From Methyloligella halotolerans (GTDB lineage Bacteria > Pseudomonadota > Alphaproteobacteria > Rhizobiales > Methyloligellaceae): a stretch of DNA of 64,000 bases. The notes under the pieces are model-generated. The model saw only the letters and a program-made list of their open reading frames with translations, was not told the DNA's origin and did no database searches. Where the stretch lies: contig NZ_MASI01000006.1 in the NCBI RefSeq assembly GCF_001708935.1, forward strand, positions 166,051-230,050, read 5' to 3'. Below are positions 1 through 8,294 of this stretch, piece by piece. Made by a program: the position numbers and the translations under genes. Position 1 is the stretch's first letter, and each line of letters opens with the position of its first letter.

Positions 1-1
1 C

Positions 2-748
2 ATCGACAGAGTAAAGGCTCTCGCGCCCGAGCATCCGGAGTGGAAGGACAAGCAGCCATTCAAGGCCGTGCTCGAGGGCGATATGAAGACCCTGGCCGCA
101 TCGGGCCAAAAAGGCATCGCAGAGCTCGTCATGGCGACTCATGCGGGCATGACGCCGGCGGAATTCGAGACCATCGTCGAGGACTGGCTGGCAGAGGCGA
201 AACATCCCCGCTTCAAGAAGCCTTACACCGAGCTCGCCTACCAGCCGATGCTCGAGCTTCTCTCCTACCTTCGGGACAACGGCTTCAAGACCTTCATCGT
301 GTCAGGGGGCGGCATCGAGTTCATGCGCCCGTGGACCGACCGGGTCTACGGCATCCCGCCGGACCAAGTGGTGGGATCGAGCATCAAGACCGAATTTCAG
401 GACAAAGACGGCGATCCGGAGCTGATGCGTATGCCGGCGATGAACTTCATCGACGATGGTCCCGGCAAGCCCGTTGGCATCAATCAACATATCGGCCAGC
501 GCCCGATCGCCGCCTTCGGCAATTCGGACGGCGACCTCCAGATGCTGGAATGGACCACGGCGGGCGACGGGCCGCGTTTCGGTATGATCGTTCATCACAC
601 CGATGCGAAACGAGAATACGCCTACGACCGCGATACGAAGTTTGGCCGGCTGGACAAGGCCCTCGACATGGCGCCGGAAGAAGGCTGGACCGTTGTCGAT
701 ATGAAGAACGACTGGAAGCAAATTTTTCCCCCGGAACCAGCGCCGTAA
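2..748 (+). CDS. HAD-superfamily phosphatase (5' end outside the window)
   Basis: Haloacid-dehalogenase-fold hydrolase of the phosphoserine-phosphatase-like branch. The frame is open from base 2, so the N-terminus with the catalytic DxD motif lies upstream. The remaining core motifs are visible: FIVSGGG, carrying the motif II Ser that binds phosphate, and GNSDGDLQML, the motif IV acidic Mg2+ site. The C-terminal half (GINQHIGQRPI, VHHTDAKREYAYDR) matches a common proteobacterial group annotated only as HAD hydrolase. It sits 37 bases before an exported sulfatase on the same strand, a pairing that suggests co-transcription. The substrate cannot be told from sequence. A putative internal ATG at 68 is not the true start, because the upstream codons read as conserved protein. 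Confidence 0.85.
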   Translation: MDRVKALAPEHPEWKDKQPFKAVLEGDMKTLAASGQKGIAELVMATHAGMTPAEFETIVEDWLAEAKHPRFKKPYTELAYQPMLELLSYLRDNGFKTFIVSGGGIEFMRPWTDRVYGIPPDQVVGSSIKTEFQDKDGDPELMRMPAMNFIDDGPGKPVGINQHIGQRPIAAFGNSDGDLQMLEWTTAGDGPRFGMIVHHTDAKREYAYDRDTKFGRLDKALDMAPEEGWTVVDMKNDWKQIFPPEPAP

Positions 749-785
749 GGCGGAAGCCGGCGGTCATGACAAAGGAGGAGATCCA

Positions 786-2558
786 ATGAGGACGTATCTG
801 AGACGATGCCTGTGGGCTTCGCTGTCGGTGACAGTGATGGCCTTTTCGGGCGGGGCTTTCGCCCAAAGCGACGCTCCGGCCGGCACCGCGCCGCAGGACT
901 CGGCAGGCGCAGCGACGACCGAAACCCCGTCCGATTCCGCCACGAGCGGCGCCCCGTCGGAGGCCACCGCAACCGAAACGTCGAACGACACGAAGAGCGA
1001 CCGGCCCAATATTCTCCTGATCGTTTCCGACGACACGGGCTGGGGCGATCTCGGCCCCTATCTCGGCGGCAAGGCGCGGGGCATGCAGACCCCGAGTTTC
1101 GACAAGCTGGCCAGCGAAGGCATGACCTTCACCAATTTCTACGGCCAGCCGAGTTGCACGCCGGGCCGCGCGGCGATCCAGACCGGACGCATCCCGAATC
1201 GCTCCGGCATGACCACCGTGGCCTTCCAGGGCCAGGGCGGCGGCTTGCCGGCGGCGGAATGGACGCTGGGTTCGGTGCTGAAGAAGGCCGGGTACGACAC
1301 CTATTTCACCGGCAAGTGGCATCTTGGCGAGGCCGACTACGCGCTGCCGAACGAGCAGGGCTACGACAAGATGAAGTACGCGTTCCTGTATCACTTGAAC
1401 GCCTACACCTACGGCGATCCGAAGTGGTTCCCGAACATGTCGCCGGAGCTGCGCGCCATGTTCCAGAAGGTGACCAAGGGCGCGATGTCCGGCAATGCGG
1501 GGGAGCCTGCCAAGCAGGTCTGGAGTGTCAACGGCGAGTATGTCGATACCCCCGAAAAGGGCGTGGTCGGCATTCCGTATCTCGACCAATATGTCGAGGA
1601 AGCGGCCACGGAATTCCTGGAGGATGCCTCCAAGTCGGACAAGCCCTTCTTCATCAACGTCAACTTCATGAAGAACCACCAGCCGAACATGCCGGCCCCG
1701 GAGTTCGAGCATAAGTCGATCTCAAAATATAAGTATTCCGACTCCGTGGTGGAGCTCGATACCCGTGTCGGCAGGCTGCTGAAGAAGCTCGACGAGCTCG
1801 GCATGGCGGAGAACACCCTCGTCTTCTACACGGTCGACAACGGTGCCTGGCAGGATGTCTATCCGGATGCGGGCTATACCCCGTTCCGCGGCACCAAGGG
1901 CACGGTGCGTGAGGGCGGCAACCGCGTGCCGGCCATCGTGCGCTGGCCGGGCAAGGTGGCCGAGGGCGTGATCAACGACGACACGTCGGGCGGTCTCGAC
2001 CTGATGGCGACCTTCGCGTCCGTCGCGGGAACAGAGCTTCCCAAGGACGACCGGGACGGCAAGCCGATCATCTTCGACAGCTACGACATGACACCTGTCT
2101 GGACCGGCAAGGGCGAAAGCCCTCGGCACGAGTGGTTCTACTTTACGGAGAACGAGCTTTCGCCGGGCGCCATCCGCTACGACAACTACAAGTTCGTCTT
2201 CAACCTGCGTGGCGACGACGGCATGCCGACGGGCGCGCTTTCGGTCGACACCAATCTTGGCTGGAAGGGTGCGGAGAAGTATGTCGCGACCGTGCCTCAG
2301 GTCTACGACCTGCAGGCCGATCCTCAGGAGCGCTACGACATCTTCATGAACAACTTCACGGAGCGGACCTGGGCGGCGATCCCGTCCAACGAGGCTCTGG
2401 AGAAGCTCATGAAGAGCTATGTGAAGTATCCGCCTCGCAAGATGCAGAGCATGACCTATACGGGCCCGATCACCCTGTCCGGGTATCAGCGCTTCAAGTG
2501 GGTCCGCGAGCAGCTCGAGAAGGACGGGGTGAACATCCCCATGCCGACGGGCAACTAA
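786..2558 (+). CDS. Exported arylsulfatase, Cys-type
   Basis: Type I sulfatase of the alkaline-phosphatase superfamily, hydrolysing sulfate esters in the periplasm. Residues 1-26 form a Sec signal peptide ending AFA. Residues 27-72 are a low-complexity Ala/Ser/Thr/Asp/Glu linker. The catalytic domain starts at NILLIVSDDTGWGD, where D82 and D83 are metal ligands. The signature C124-T-P-G-R128 is the CxPxR motif whose Cys is matured to formylglycine. FTGKWHLG and TVDNGAWQ supply further active-site residues. The start is fixed by an AAAGGAGGAG ribosome site just upstream. No formylglycine-generating enzyme or anSME is in this window. At 590 residues the length is normal for the family. The physiological substrate is unknown. 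Confidence 0.93.
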   Translation: MRTYLRRCLWASLSVTVMAFSGGAFAQSDAPAGTAPQDSAGAATTETPSDSATSGAPSEATATETSNDTKSDRPNILLIVSDDTGWGDLGPYLGGKARGMQTPSFDKLASEGMTFTNFYGQPSCTPGRAAIQTGRIPNRSGMTTVAFQGQGGGLPAAEWTLGSVLKKAGYDTYFTGKWHLGEADYALPNEQGYDKMKYAFLYHLNAYTYGDPKWFPNMSPELRAMFQKVTKGAMSGNAGEPAKQVWSVNGEYVDTPEKGVVGIPYLDQYVEEAATEFLEDASKSDKPFFINVNFMKNHQPNMPAPEFEHKSISKYKYSDSVVELDTRVGRLLKKLDELGMAENTLVFYTVDNGAWQDVYPDAGYTPFRGTKGTVREGGNRVPAIVRWPGKVAEGVINDDTSGGLDLMATFASVAGTELPKDDRDGKPIIFDSYDMTPVWTGKGESPRHEWFYFTENELSPGAIRYDNYKFVFNLRGDDGMPTGALSVDTNLGWKGAEKYVATVPQVYDLQADPQERYDIFMNNFTERTWAAIPSNEALEKLMKSYVKYPPRKMQSMTYTGPITLSGYQRFKWVREQLEKDGVNIPMPTGN

Positions 2559-2582
2559 GGCGCAGTAGAACAGCACCCGAGA

Positions 2583-2619
2583 AGGGGGTCGGTCCGGAAA
2601 CGGGCCGGCCCCTTTTTTT
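2583..2619 (+). terminator. Rho-independent terminator after the sulfatase
   Basis: An 11-bp GC-rich stem (GGGTCGGTCCG pairing with CGGGCCGGCCC, two G-T pairs), a GAAA loop, then a run of seven T. It lies 25 bases after the sulfatase stop and should end the HAD-sulfatase transcript. Confidence 0.9.
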
Positions 2620-2711
2620 GTGTCTCTTTTTCGCGTCACGCAGCCCGGACTCGGGCGTAACATCCACACTTCAAGGTTGATTTTCTCGCGTTTCCCAGAA
2701 GGAGGAAGACG

Positions 2712-3761
2712 ATGACTCTCAACATGGAGAAGCTGGAGCCTCTGCTGCATCTGATGGTGCAGGAATTAGGCGCCGCGGCGAGTGCAGCGCTTGTCCTGAT
2801 CGGCGACAAGCTCGGGCTGTATACGGCCCTTGCCGAAGGCGGACCGTTCAGCCCGCAGGAGCTCGCCGACGAAACCGGAACTCATGAGCGCTATGTCCGC
2901 GAATGGCTGGCCTGCCAGGCGGCCTCCGGTTACGTCGAATACGATGCGCAAAGCGGCGATTTCTCGATGACGCCGGAACAGGCGGCGGTTTTCGCCGACC
3001 AAGACAGCCCGGTGAACATGACCGGCGGCTTCTATTCGCTGGCCGCCGTGTTCGCCGATGAACCCAGACTCGCGGAGGCCTTCAAGTCCGGCAGTGGAAT
3101 CGGCTGGGGCGATCACAGCGACTGCCTGTTCTGCGGCACCGAGCGCTTCTTCCGCCCCGGCTACAAGGCCCATCTGGTGAGCGAGTGGCTTCCGGCGCTG
3201 GACGGCGTGGTCGACAAGCTCGAGGCGGGCGCAAGTGTTGCCGATGTGGGCTGCGGTCACGGGGTCTCGACCGCGGTGATGGCCGAAGCTTTCCCGCAAT
3301 CCAATTTCACCGGCATCGACTTCCACGAGCCTTCGATAGCGCATGCGCGCAGCCACATGAACGGCGAGAGCACTCTCAGCTTCGAGGTGGGGCGGGCGCA
3401 GGATTTCGCCGGTGCCGGCTACGATCTGGTGACGGTGTTCGATGCGCTGCACGACATGGGCGATCCGGTGGGCGTGGCGTCCCATATCCGCGAGGCGCTG
3501 AAGCCCGAAGGTACGCTTATGATCGTGGAGCCGCTGGCGGGCGACACGTTGGCGGAGAACCTCAATCCGGTGGGCCGCATCTACTATGCCTTTTCGACCA
3601 ATATCTGCGTGCCGGCGTCACTCAATCAGGACGTGGGCGCGGCGCTCGGCGCGCAGGCGGGCGAGAAGCGCCTGACCGAGGTGCTGACGGAAGCGGGCTT
3701 CGGCAGCGTGCGCCGGGCGGCGGAGACGCCGTTCAACATGATCCTGGAAGCGCGGCCCTGA
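2712..3761 (+). CDS. Class I SAM-dependent methyltransferase with winged-helix N-terminus
   Basis: 349 residues. Residues 20-95 resemble the winged-helix dimerisation region of plant/actinobacterial O-methyltransferase-like proteins (LGLYTALAEGG...THERYVREWL). The Rossmann SAM site begins at VADVGCGHG (176-184), followed by the acidic ribose-binding loop FTGIDFHEPSI and VTVFDALHDMGDP as motif II. This family is usually annotated as 'class I methyltransferase' and its acceptor is mostly unknown. An AAGGAGG box lies 7 bases before the ATG. The gene is separated from the sulfatase by a terminator, so it has its own promoter. It ends 3 bases from the convergent flavin reductase stop codon. Confidence 0.85.
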   Translation: MTLNMEKLEPLLHLMVQELGAAASAALVLIGDKLGLYTALAEGGPFSPQELADETGTHERYVREWLACQAASGYVEYDAQSGDFSMTPEQAAVFADQDSPVNMTGGFYSLAAVFADEPRLAEAFKSGSGIGWGDHSDCLFCGTERFFRPGYKAHLVSEWLPALDGVVDKLEAGASVADVGCGHGVSTAVMAEAFPQSNFTGIDFHEPSIAHARSHMNGESTLSFEVGRAQDFAGAGYDLVTVFDALHDMGDPVGVASHIREALKPEGTLMIVEPLAGDTLAENLNPVGRIYYAFSTNICVPASLNQDVGAALGAQAGEKRLTEVLTEAGFGSVRRAAETPFNMILEARP

Positions 3762-3764
3762 CGG

Positions 3765-4265
3765 TCAGCCGGTGAAGCTGTCGGGAAACAAGGCCCCTGC
3801 CCCGTCGAGATTACCCGTGTCGGCATAGGTCATCGGCATCGCGTCCGCATCGAGCAGCTTGCCGCCGACCACCTCGCCGGTGACCAGCATGTGATCCCCC
3901 GCCGGGGCGATGTACTTCGCCTTGCACTCGAACCAGGCCATGGCGTCGTTGCGCAATGGGGGCCCGAACTTGCCGGTCGTCCAGTCCGGCTCGGCCAGGG
4001 GCCCGGGATCGCCCGACTTCCCATAATGTTCGGCCAGGTCTGGCTGATCCTTCTTGAGCACGTTGACGCTGAAGGCCCCGCCTGACTCCAGGAGCGGGAA
4101 GGAGGCGTGATCCGGATTGATGCTCAGCGCCAGGAGCAGAGGATCGAAGGAGATCTGCATGACCCAGGCGGCGGTGAAGGCATTGCGGGTTTCGCCGTCC
4201 GCGACGCCGATGAGATAGACGCCGTGAGTTAGGCTCTTGAAGAGGTCTGCGATGGCCTCGCTCAT
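3765..4265 (-). CDS. Flavin reductase family protein (FMN-binding split barrel)
   Basis: 166 residues of the flavin reductase-like domain that reduces free FMN/FAD for partner monooxygenases, or acts as a small FMN enzyme. Typical features are the early GVYLIGVADGETRNAFTAAW segment, ALSINPDHASFPLLESGGAFSVNVL, and a late CKAKYIAPAGDHMLVTGEVVGG. The frame stays open upstream to 4385, but the ATG at 4265 has a GGAGGA site 7-8 bases ahead and starts the conserved domain, so it is preferred. The longer frame would overlap the divergent gene at 4370. The gene converges on the methyltransferase. No monooxygenase partner is adjacent, although the flavin-dependent halogenase-like gene at 6.5-8.2 kb needs reduced FAD and could be served by it (inference). 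Confidence 0.85.
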   Translation of the reverse strand: MSEAIADLFKSLTHGVYLIGVADGETRNAFTAAWVMQISFDPLLLALSINPDHASFPLLESGGAFSVNVLKKDQPDLAEHYGKSGDPGPLAEPDWTTGKFGPPLRNDAMAWFECKAKYIAPAGDHMLVTGEVVGGKLLDADAMPMTYADTGNLDGAGALFPDSFTG

Positions 4266-4369
4266 TGTTCCATCCTCCGCGATTCTTTTTTTTGCGTTGC
4301 GGTTCTGATCCGGTCCCAACCGGGAGCCGTAGGCCCTCATATCGAAAATCATAAACCGGAGGAATACCC

Positions 4370-4633
4370 ATGGCTTCCACGACAAAAGCCCTTTCGATCG
4401 CCCTCGGCCTCACGTTCCTGGCAGCGTCCGGCTCTGCGGCATTCGCAGACCATCACATGTCCGGCGACATGACCAAGCGTCAGATGAAGATGATGGAGAA
4501 GTGCCAGGCCATGCCTGAAGCCGAGATGATGCAGAACAAGAAGTGCATGAAGCTGAAGATGAAGATGGATGAGTCCATGGGCGGCGAGGCTTCGCCGCAT
4601 GCGGGCGATCCCAAGCAGGCCGAGCCGCAATAG
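4370..4633 (+). CDS. Small Met/Lys-rich exported protein
   Basis: 87 residues with a clear Sec signal peptide (1-26, cleavage after AFA). The mature part of about 61 residues starts DHH and holds 12 Met and 2 Cys, many as MK or MM pairs (QMKMMEKC, KCMKLKMKMDESM). Start supported by a CGGAGGA site. I recognise no named family. Such Met/His/Cys-rich periplasmic peptides often bind copper(I) or silver, so a metal-binding role is possible, but this rests on composition alone. It is divergent from the flavin reductase and followed by a strong hairpin, so it is probably its own transcription unit. Confidence 0.75.
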   Translation: MASTTKALSIALGLTFLAASGSAAFADHHMSGDMTKRQMKMMEKCQAMPEAEMMQNKKCMKLKMKMDESMGGEASPHAGDPKQAEPQ

Positions 4634-4650
4634 GTCGGTTTGACATGCCG

Positions 4651-4679
4651 GGGGCGCCCCGAGACGATCGGGGTGCCCC
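4651..4679 (+). terminator. GC-rich hairpin after the Met-rich peptide gene
   Basis: A 12-bp stem (GGGGCGCCCCGA with TCGGGGTGCCCC, one G-T pair) around a 5-base loop, 17 bases after the stop. There is only a weak pyrimidine tail (CTCGCCTTCTCT), so it may end transcription or protect the 3' end. Confidence 0.6.
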
Positions 4680-4748
4680 TCGCCTTCTCTCCGACTGCTA
4701 AGCACGTTACCCCGCCGTTCGACCCATCGGGGGACTTCGCCGCTCAAC

Positions 4749-4763
4749 TCAATTTTTAATTGA
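4749..4763. promoter_or_regulatory. AT-rich inverted repeat upstream of the glycosidase/lysozyme pair
   Basis: TCAATTTTTAATTGA is a perfect 6-bp inverted repeat with a 3-base centre in otherwise GC-rich DNA, about 65 bases before the ATG at 4827. It fits an operator or part of a promoter. No regulator is assigned. Confidence 0.4.
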
Positions 4764-4826
4764 ATTGCACGCGTCTGCACGGGAAGATTGGGATCTCACC
4801 TTGATCCACCAACTTCCCGGGTATCC

Positions 4827-5801
4827 ATGCGCCGTCCTGCAAAAGTCACCTTGTCCGTTCTCGGCTGCCTGCTGGTGGCCTTCCTCGCCGTCTTCATCGG
4901 CATCTACATGTATTGGGGGTGGTACGGCATCAATGTCGTGCTGCAGCGGGGCGGCAGCCAGTGGGTCACCGTCACCAAGGACGACGAGCGCCTCTCGCCG
5001 GCCATGCGCCTGGCGCTTCAGGAAAACCCGCCTCCCGGCGAGGCCGGCAAGCTCGAGTGGAAAGAGATCGCGCCCGGCTTCGAAGCGGGCACCCTGCCCG
5101 TTCTAGTGGACGGCAAGGAGGTCGACAGCTTCCTGCTGGCGCGGATCGACGCAAAGCGCTTCAAGCTCGTCGTGCGAATCTCGCCGCCTGGCGATAACGA
5201 GGTCGGCGACTGGATGGACGAACTCGGTGCGGTGATGGCCGTGAATGGCAGCTATTTCGCCATGGATGGCTGGCCGGACACGCCGCTGGTCGCAGACGGA
5301 AAGCGCTATGGCCCGGAGGAATACGACGCGACCCACGGCGCTTTCGTCGCCAAGGGCGATGAGGCCCACATCGTCGATCTGAAGGACCGGGACTGGCAGG
5401 AGGTGCTGGAAGGCGCCGATGACGCCATGGTTTCCTATCCGCTGCTGGTCGACCGGAACGGGGAGAGCCGCTCCAAGGGCGACAATCGCTGGCTGGCCAA
5501 CCGCAACTTCGTGGCCGAGGACAGCGAAGGCCGGATCATCATCGGCACCACGACGGATGCGTTCTTTTCGCTTAACAGGCTGGCGACCTTCCTAGCGAAC
5601 TCGCCGCTCGATCTGGACATCGCGCTCAATCTCGATGGTGGACCGGTGGCGTGTCAGGCCATGCAGCTGAACGGCTTTAAGCGGGATTTCTGCGGCGACT
5701 GGGAGATCGCGGTGGACGACGAGGAGATCAAGCTCCTTACACCCATGATCGGCCAAAAGCGCTGGACCCTGCCCATCGTCTTCGCGGTCATGGAGCGGTG
5801 A
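4827..5801 (+). CDS. Membrane-anchored phosphodiester glycosidase family protein
   Basis: 324 residues. One N-terminal membrane segment (about 6-35) anchors a periplasmic domain of the NAGPA/phosphodiester-glycosidase family (DUF2233). The family signatures are MAVNGSYFAMDGWP, where NG.YF is characteristic, and the late ALNLDGGPVAC corresponding to NLDGGGS. This family removes sugars from phosphodiester-linked glycoconjugates, and in bacteria is often tied to cell-wall or exopolysaccharide metabolism. A TTG at 4788 would add 13 residues. The ATG at 4827 starts directly before the basic stretch and membrane helix and is preferred, although neither start has a strong ribosome site. It overlaps the following lysozyme-like gene by 4 bases, indicating translational coupling. 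Confidence 0.8.
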   Translation: MRRPAKVTLSVLGCLLVAFLAVFIGIYMYWGWYGINVVLQRGGSQWVTVTKDDERLSPAMRLALQENPPPGEAGKLEWKEIAPGFEAGTLPVLVDGKEVDSFLLARIDAKRFKLVVRISPPGDNEVGDWMDELGAVMAVNGSYFAMDGWPDTPLVADGKRYGPEEYDATHGAFVAKGDEAHIVDLKDRDWQEVLEGADDAMVSYPLLVDRNGESRSKGDNRWLANRNFVAEDSEGRIIIGTTTDAFFSLNRLATFLANSPLDLDIALNLDGGPVACQAMQLNGFKRDFCGDWEIAVDDEEIKLLTPMIGQKRWTLPIVFAVMER

Positions 5802-6499
5802 TATTGACAGCCGTGCGCATTTTCATCGGGGCCGCCGTGCTGACCGTGGCGGTTGCGGTCGTCGCGGGAATCTATCTTTTGACCTATAGACCTGACGCAA
5901 GCCTGTATCCCGTGCGCGGTATCGACGTCTCTCATCATCAGGGCGATATCGATTGGGACAAGGTGGCGGCCGACAATGTCGCCTTTGCCTACATGAAGTC
6001 GACCGAAGGGGGCGACTGGAAGGACCGCAAGTTCCTCGAGAACTGGAAGGCGGCGAAAAAAGCAGGGATCGCGACGGGCGCGTATCACTTCTTCACGCTG
6101 TGCCGCCCGGGGAAGGACCAGGCGGAGAACTTTCTCGCCACCTTGCCGAAGGACGGCACGATGCTGCCGCCGGCGGTCGATCTGGAGTATGTCGGCAACT
6201 GCAAGGAACGTCCTACGCCGGAGGCACTAAAGCCGGAAGTCGACGCGTTCTTCGGAATGGTGGAGGAGGCGCTCGGCCGGGAGGCGATCATCTACGCGCC
6301 GGAGGATTTTCTCGCGGACTATGGAGACGCTTTGCCGGACCGGCCGCTCTGGCGCCGCTCGGTTTTCCGCCCACCCCACAAGGACGACTGGCTCCTATGG
6401 CAGTACACGTTCACCGGCTTCGTCGACGGCATCGAGGAAGGCGTGGATTTGAACGTGCTGAAGGGGGATGAGGCTGTGCTGTCTAAGCAGCTCCGGTAG
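5798..6499 (+). CDS. GH25-family lysozyme-like muramidase, membrane-anchored
   Basis: 233 residues: a membrane helix at about 5-28, then a glycosyl hydrolase 25 domain. Seen motifs are GIDVSHHQGDIDW (first catalytic-face Asp), AYMKSTEG, AYHFFTLC, the DxE motif PAVDLEYVGNC whose Glu is the acid/base, and the terminal LWQYTFTG. GH25 enzymes cut the MurNAc-GlcNAc bond of peptidoglycan. The likely GTG start overlaps the previous stop as GTGA. A TTG at 5804 would have better spacing from the GGAG at 5792 and cannot be excluded. With the overlapping glycosidase it forms a two-gene cell-envelope operon. Confidence 0.88.
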   Translation: MILTAVRIFIGAAVLTVAVAVVAGIYLLTYRPDASLYPVRGIDVSHHQGDIDWDKVAADNVAFAYMKSTEGGDWKDRKFLENWKAAKKAGIATGAYHFFTLCRPGKDQAENFLATLPKDGTMLPPAVDLEYVGNCKERPTPEALKPEVDAFFGMVEEALGREAIIYAPEDFLADYGDALPDRPLWRRSVFRPPHKDDWLLWQYTFTGFVDGIEEGVDLNVLKGDEAVLSKQLR

Positions 6500-6522
6500 G
6501 CCGAGGCCTGGCCGACCGCCCT

Positions 6523-8196
6523 CTACCGCCGCTTTAGCTTGCGGCGCCGGCCTTTCACGGTTTTCGGGGCGCCGCCGAGCTTGATCTTGGTGCTGCTGGC
6601 CGTGAAGGACGCGAAATCGGCCGGCGCCGGCTGGGCCAGAGGGCCCGCAGGTGGCCGACCCGCGGCCTTCAGGAATTCAGCCTGGCCGACCAGCCCTTCG
6701 AGCTGACCGGGGCGGGCCTTGCGCATCTCCGTCCTGTAGCGCTCATAGGCCGACCGGCTCAGCGATCCCGCCTTTGCGATCTCGCGGTCCTTGTAGAACC
6801 CCTTGGCGATCAGAAGCAGGGTGTAGACGGGGGCACTGAAGAGATACGCCGTGTCGAGATCCATCATCTCGGGCGTGGTGTGCTGCCAGACCTTCAGGTT
6901 CTCCTGCAGGCGGTCTGAGAGCTTCATCTCCTCCCGGGCCACGCGCCAATATTCGGAATCCTGCCGGTTGTTGAGGTGGTAATGCGCCTGCACGAAGTCG
7001 CGCACCTCCTCGTAGACCTTGGAGACCTGGCGGTTATAGGCAGCCGCCAGCTCGGGCTCGAAGTCCTGGGTCGGCAGGTAGTGGTGGAGCCAGCGCGCGC
7101 CCAGATCGGTCATGAAGATGGCGGTCGCCTCCAGGGGCTCGATGAAGCCGCAGGAGAGGCCCAGCGCCACGCAGTTCTTCACCCAGGCATTGCGGACCCG
7201 GCCGGTGCGCATGGGGATGATACGGGGCTCGTGTCCCTTGGCCTGGTCTCCGTAGAAGGCGAGGAGCTCGTCCACGGCCTCATCGTCGGAGATGAACTTG
7301 CTGGAATAGATGTAGCCGGTGCCGACGCGGGTGGTCAGGGGGATGTTGAAGTTCCACCCCGCCTTGAAGCCGGTTGCGCGGGTCGTCGGCGCCATGACGC
7401 GTTCGTCTTCGTGGGGAATCTGGACCACGGCCGCGCGGTCGTTCAGCAGATGGTCGCCGTAGGATTCGAAGGGTTCACCCAGAGCCTGCTGAAGGATGGA
7501 GCCGCGGAAGCCCGTGCAATCGATAACCAGATCGACCGGATGCTCGCCTCTGTCCCGCAGGCTGAGGGACTTCACGAAGCCGCGCTCGTCGAGATTGACC
7601 TCGTCGACATCGGCGAGGATGTGGTTCACGCCCCGATTGGTGGCGACATCCTTCAGGAAGGCGGCGAGCTTGGTCGCATCGAAGTGATAGGTGTAGCCCA
7701 GCTCGCCGCTGAAATCGGGGGCGCCGGGACGGCGAGGCGCCAAATTGCGGCGGACGATCTCGACGGCGGGCGAGAAGAGCCGCACGTAGTCGAGGCCCGC
7801 CTCGGGGCCGCGATGAGCGGCATCGAAGGTCACGAAATAATCGGCCAGCTTCCGGCCGTCGATCTGGCCGGCCGCGTTCAATACGTTCAGGAACTCGGTC
7901 GGGCGGCCCTTATCGTCGTGGTTCCAATTGATGAAATGGGCCGCGACCTTGAAGGTCGCGTCGGTGAGCTTCAGGAATTCGGATTCCGAAACGCCGAGCT
8001 GATTGAGCAGCACGACCATGCCGGGGAGGCTCGCCTCGCCCACCCCCACGATGGGGATGTTGGGCGACTCGATCAGGGTGATCTCAGGTCCGCCGCGCCC
8101 ATCTTTCGACGAGCAGTAGCGGTTGAGAAAGGTTGCTGTCAGCCATCCCGCCGTGCCGCCGCCGACGATGGTGATGCTGCGTAGTGGTTCGCCCAT
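6523..8196 (-). CDS. Tryptophan-halogenase-like FAD-dependent protein
   Basis: 557 residues of the flavin-dependent tryptophan halogenase family. The FAD-binding GGGTAGW motif is at residues 12-18. K83 in TFKVAAHFINW matches the essential Lys that carries the chlorinating species in PrnA. The family motif WxWxIP reads W281-N-F-N-I-P286, so the second Trp is Phe. The active-site stretch FIEPLEATAIF keeps E356 (PrnA E346) and T358, but the flanking Ser and Gly of PrnA (S347, G349) are both Ala. The C-terminal basic tail (KTVKGRRRKLKRR) is unusual. The enzyme would need reduced FAD from a reductase. The gene is convergent with the lysozyme. Halogenation is the family role; whether this variant halogenates is uncertain. 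Confidence 0.85.
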   Translation of the reverse strand: MGEPLRSITIVGGGTAGWLTATFLNRYCSSKDGRGGPEITLIESPNIPIVGVGEASLPGMVVLLNQLGVSESEFLKLTDATFKVAAHFINWNHDDKGRPTEFLNVLNAAGQIDGRKLADYFVTFDAAHRGPEAGLDYVRLFSPAVEIVRRNLAPRRPGAPDFSGELGYTYHFDATKLAAFLKDVATNRGVNHILADVDEVNLDERGFVKSLSLRDRGEHPVDLVIDCTGFRGSILQQALGEPFESYGDHLLNDRAAVVQIPHEDERVMAPTTRATGFKAGWNFNIPLTTRVGTGYIYSSKFISDDEAVDELLAFYGDQAKGHEPRIIPMRTGRVRNAWVKNCVALGLSCGFIEPLEATAIFMTDLGARWLHHYLPTQDFEPELAAAYNRQVSKVYEEVRDFVQAHYHLNNRQDSEYWRVAREEMKLSDRLQENLKVWQHTTPEMMDLDTAYLFSAPVYTLLLIAKGFYKDREIAKAGSLSRSAYERYRTEMRKARPGQLEGLVGQAEFLKAAGRPPAGPLAQPAPADFASFTASSTKIKLGGAPKTVKGRRRKLKRR

Positions 8197-8294
8197 TTCG
8201 CCCCCAGTCCGTTTCCCCTGAAGCTAGACACAGGCTCGGGACGTGCCAAGGGCTAATGGGCCGCATGGCGGCAGGCCGCGCGGTCGCCTCGCCG

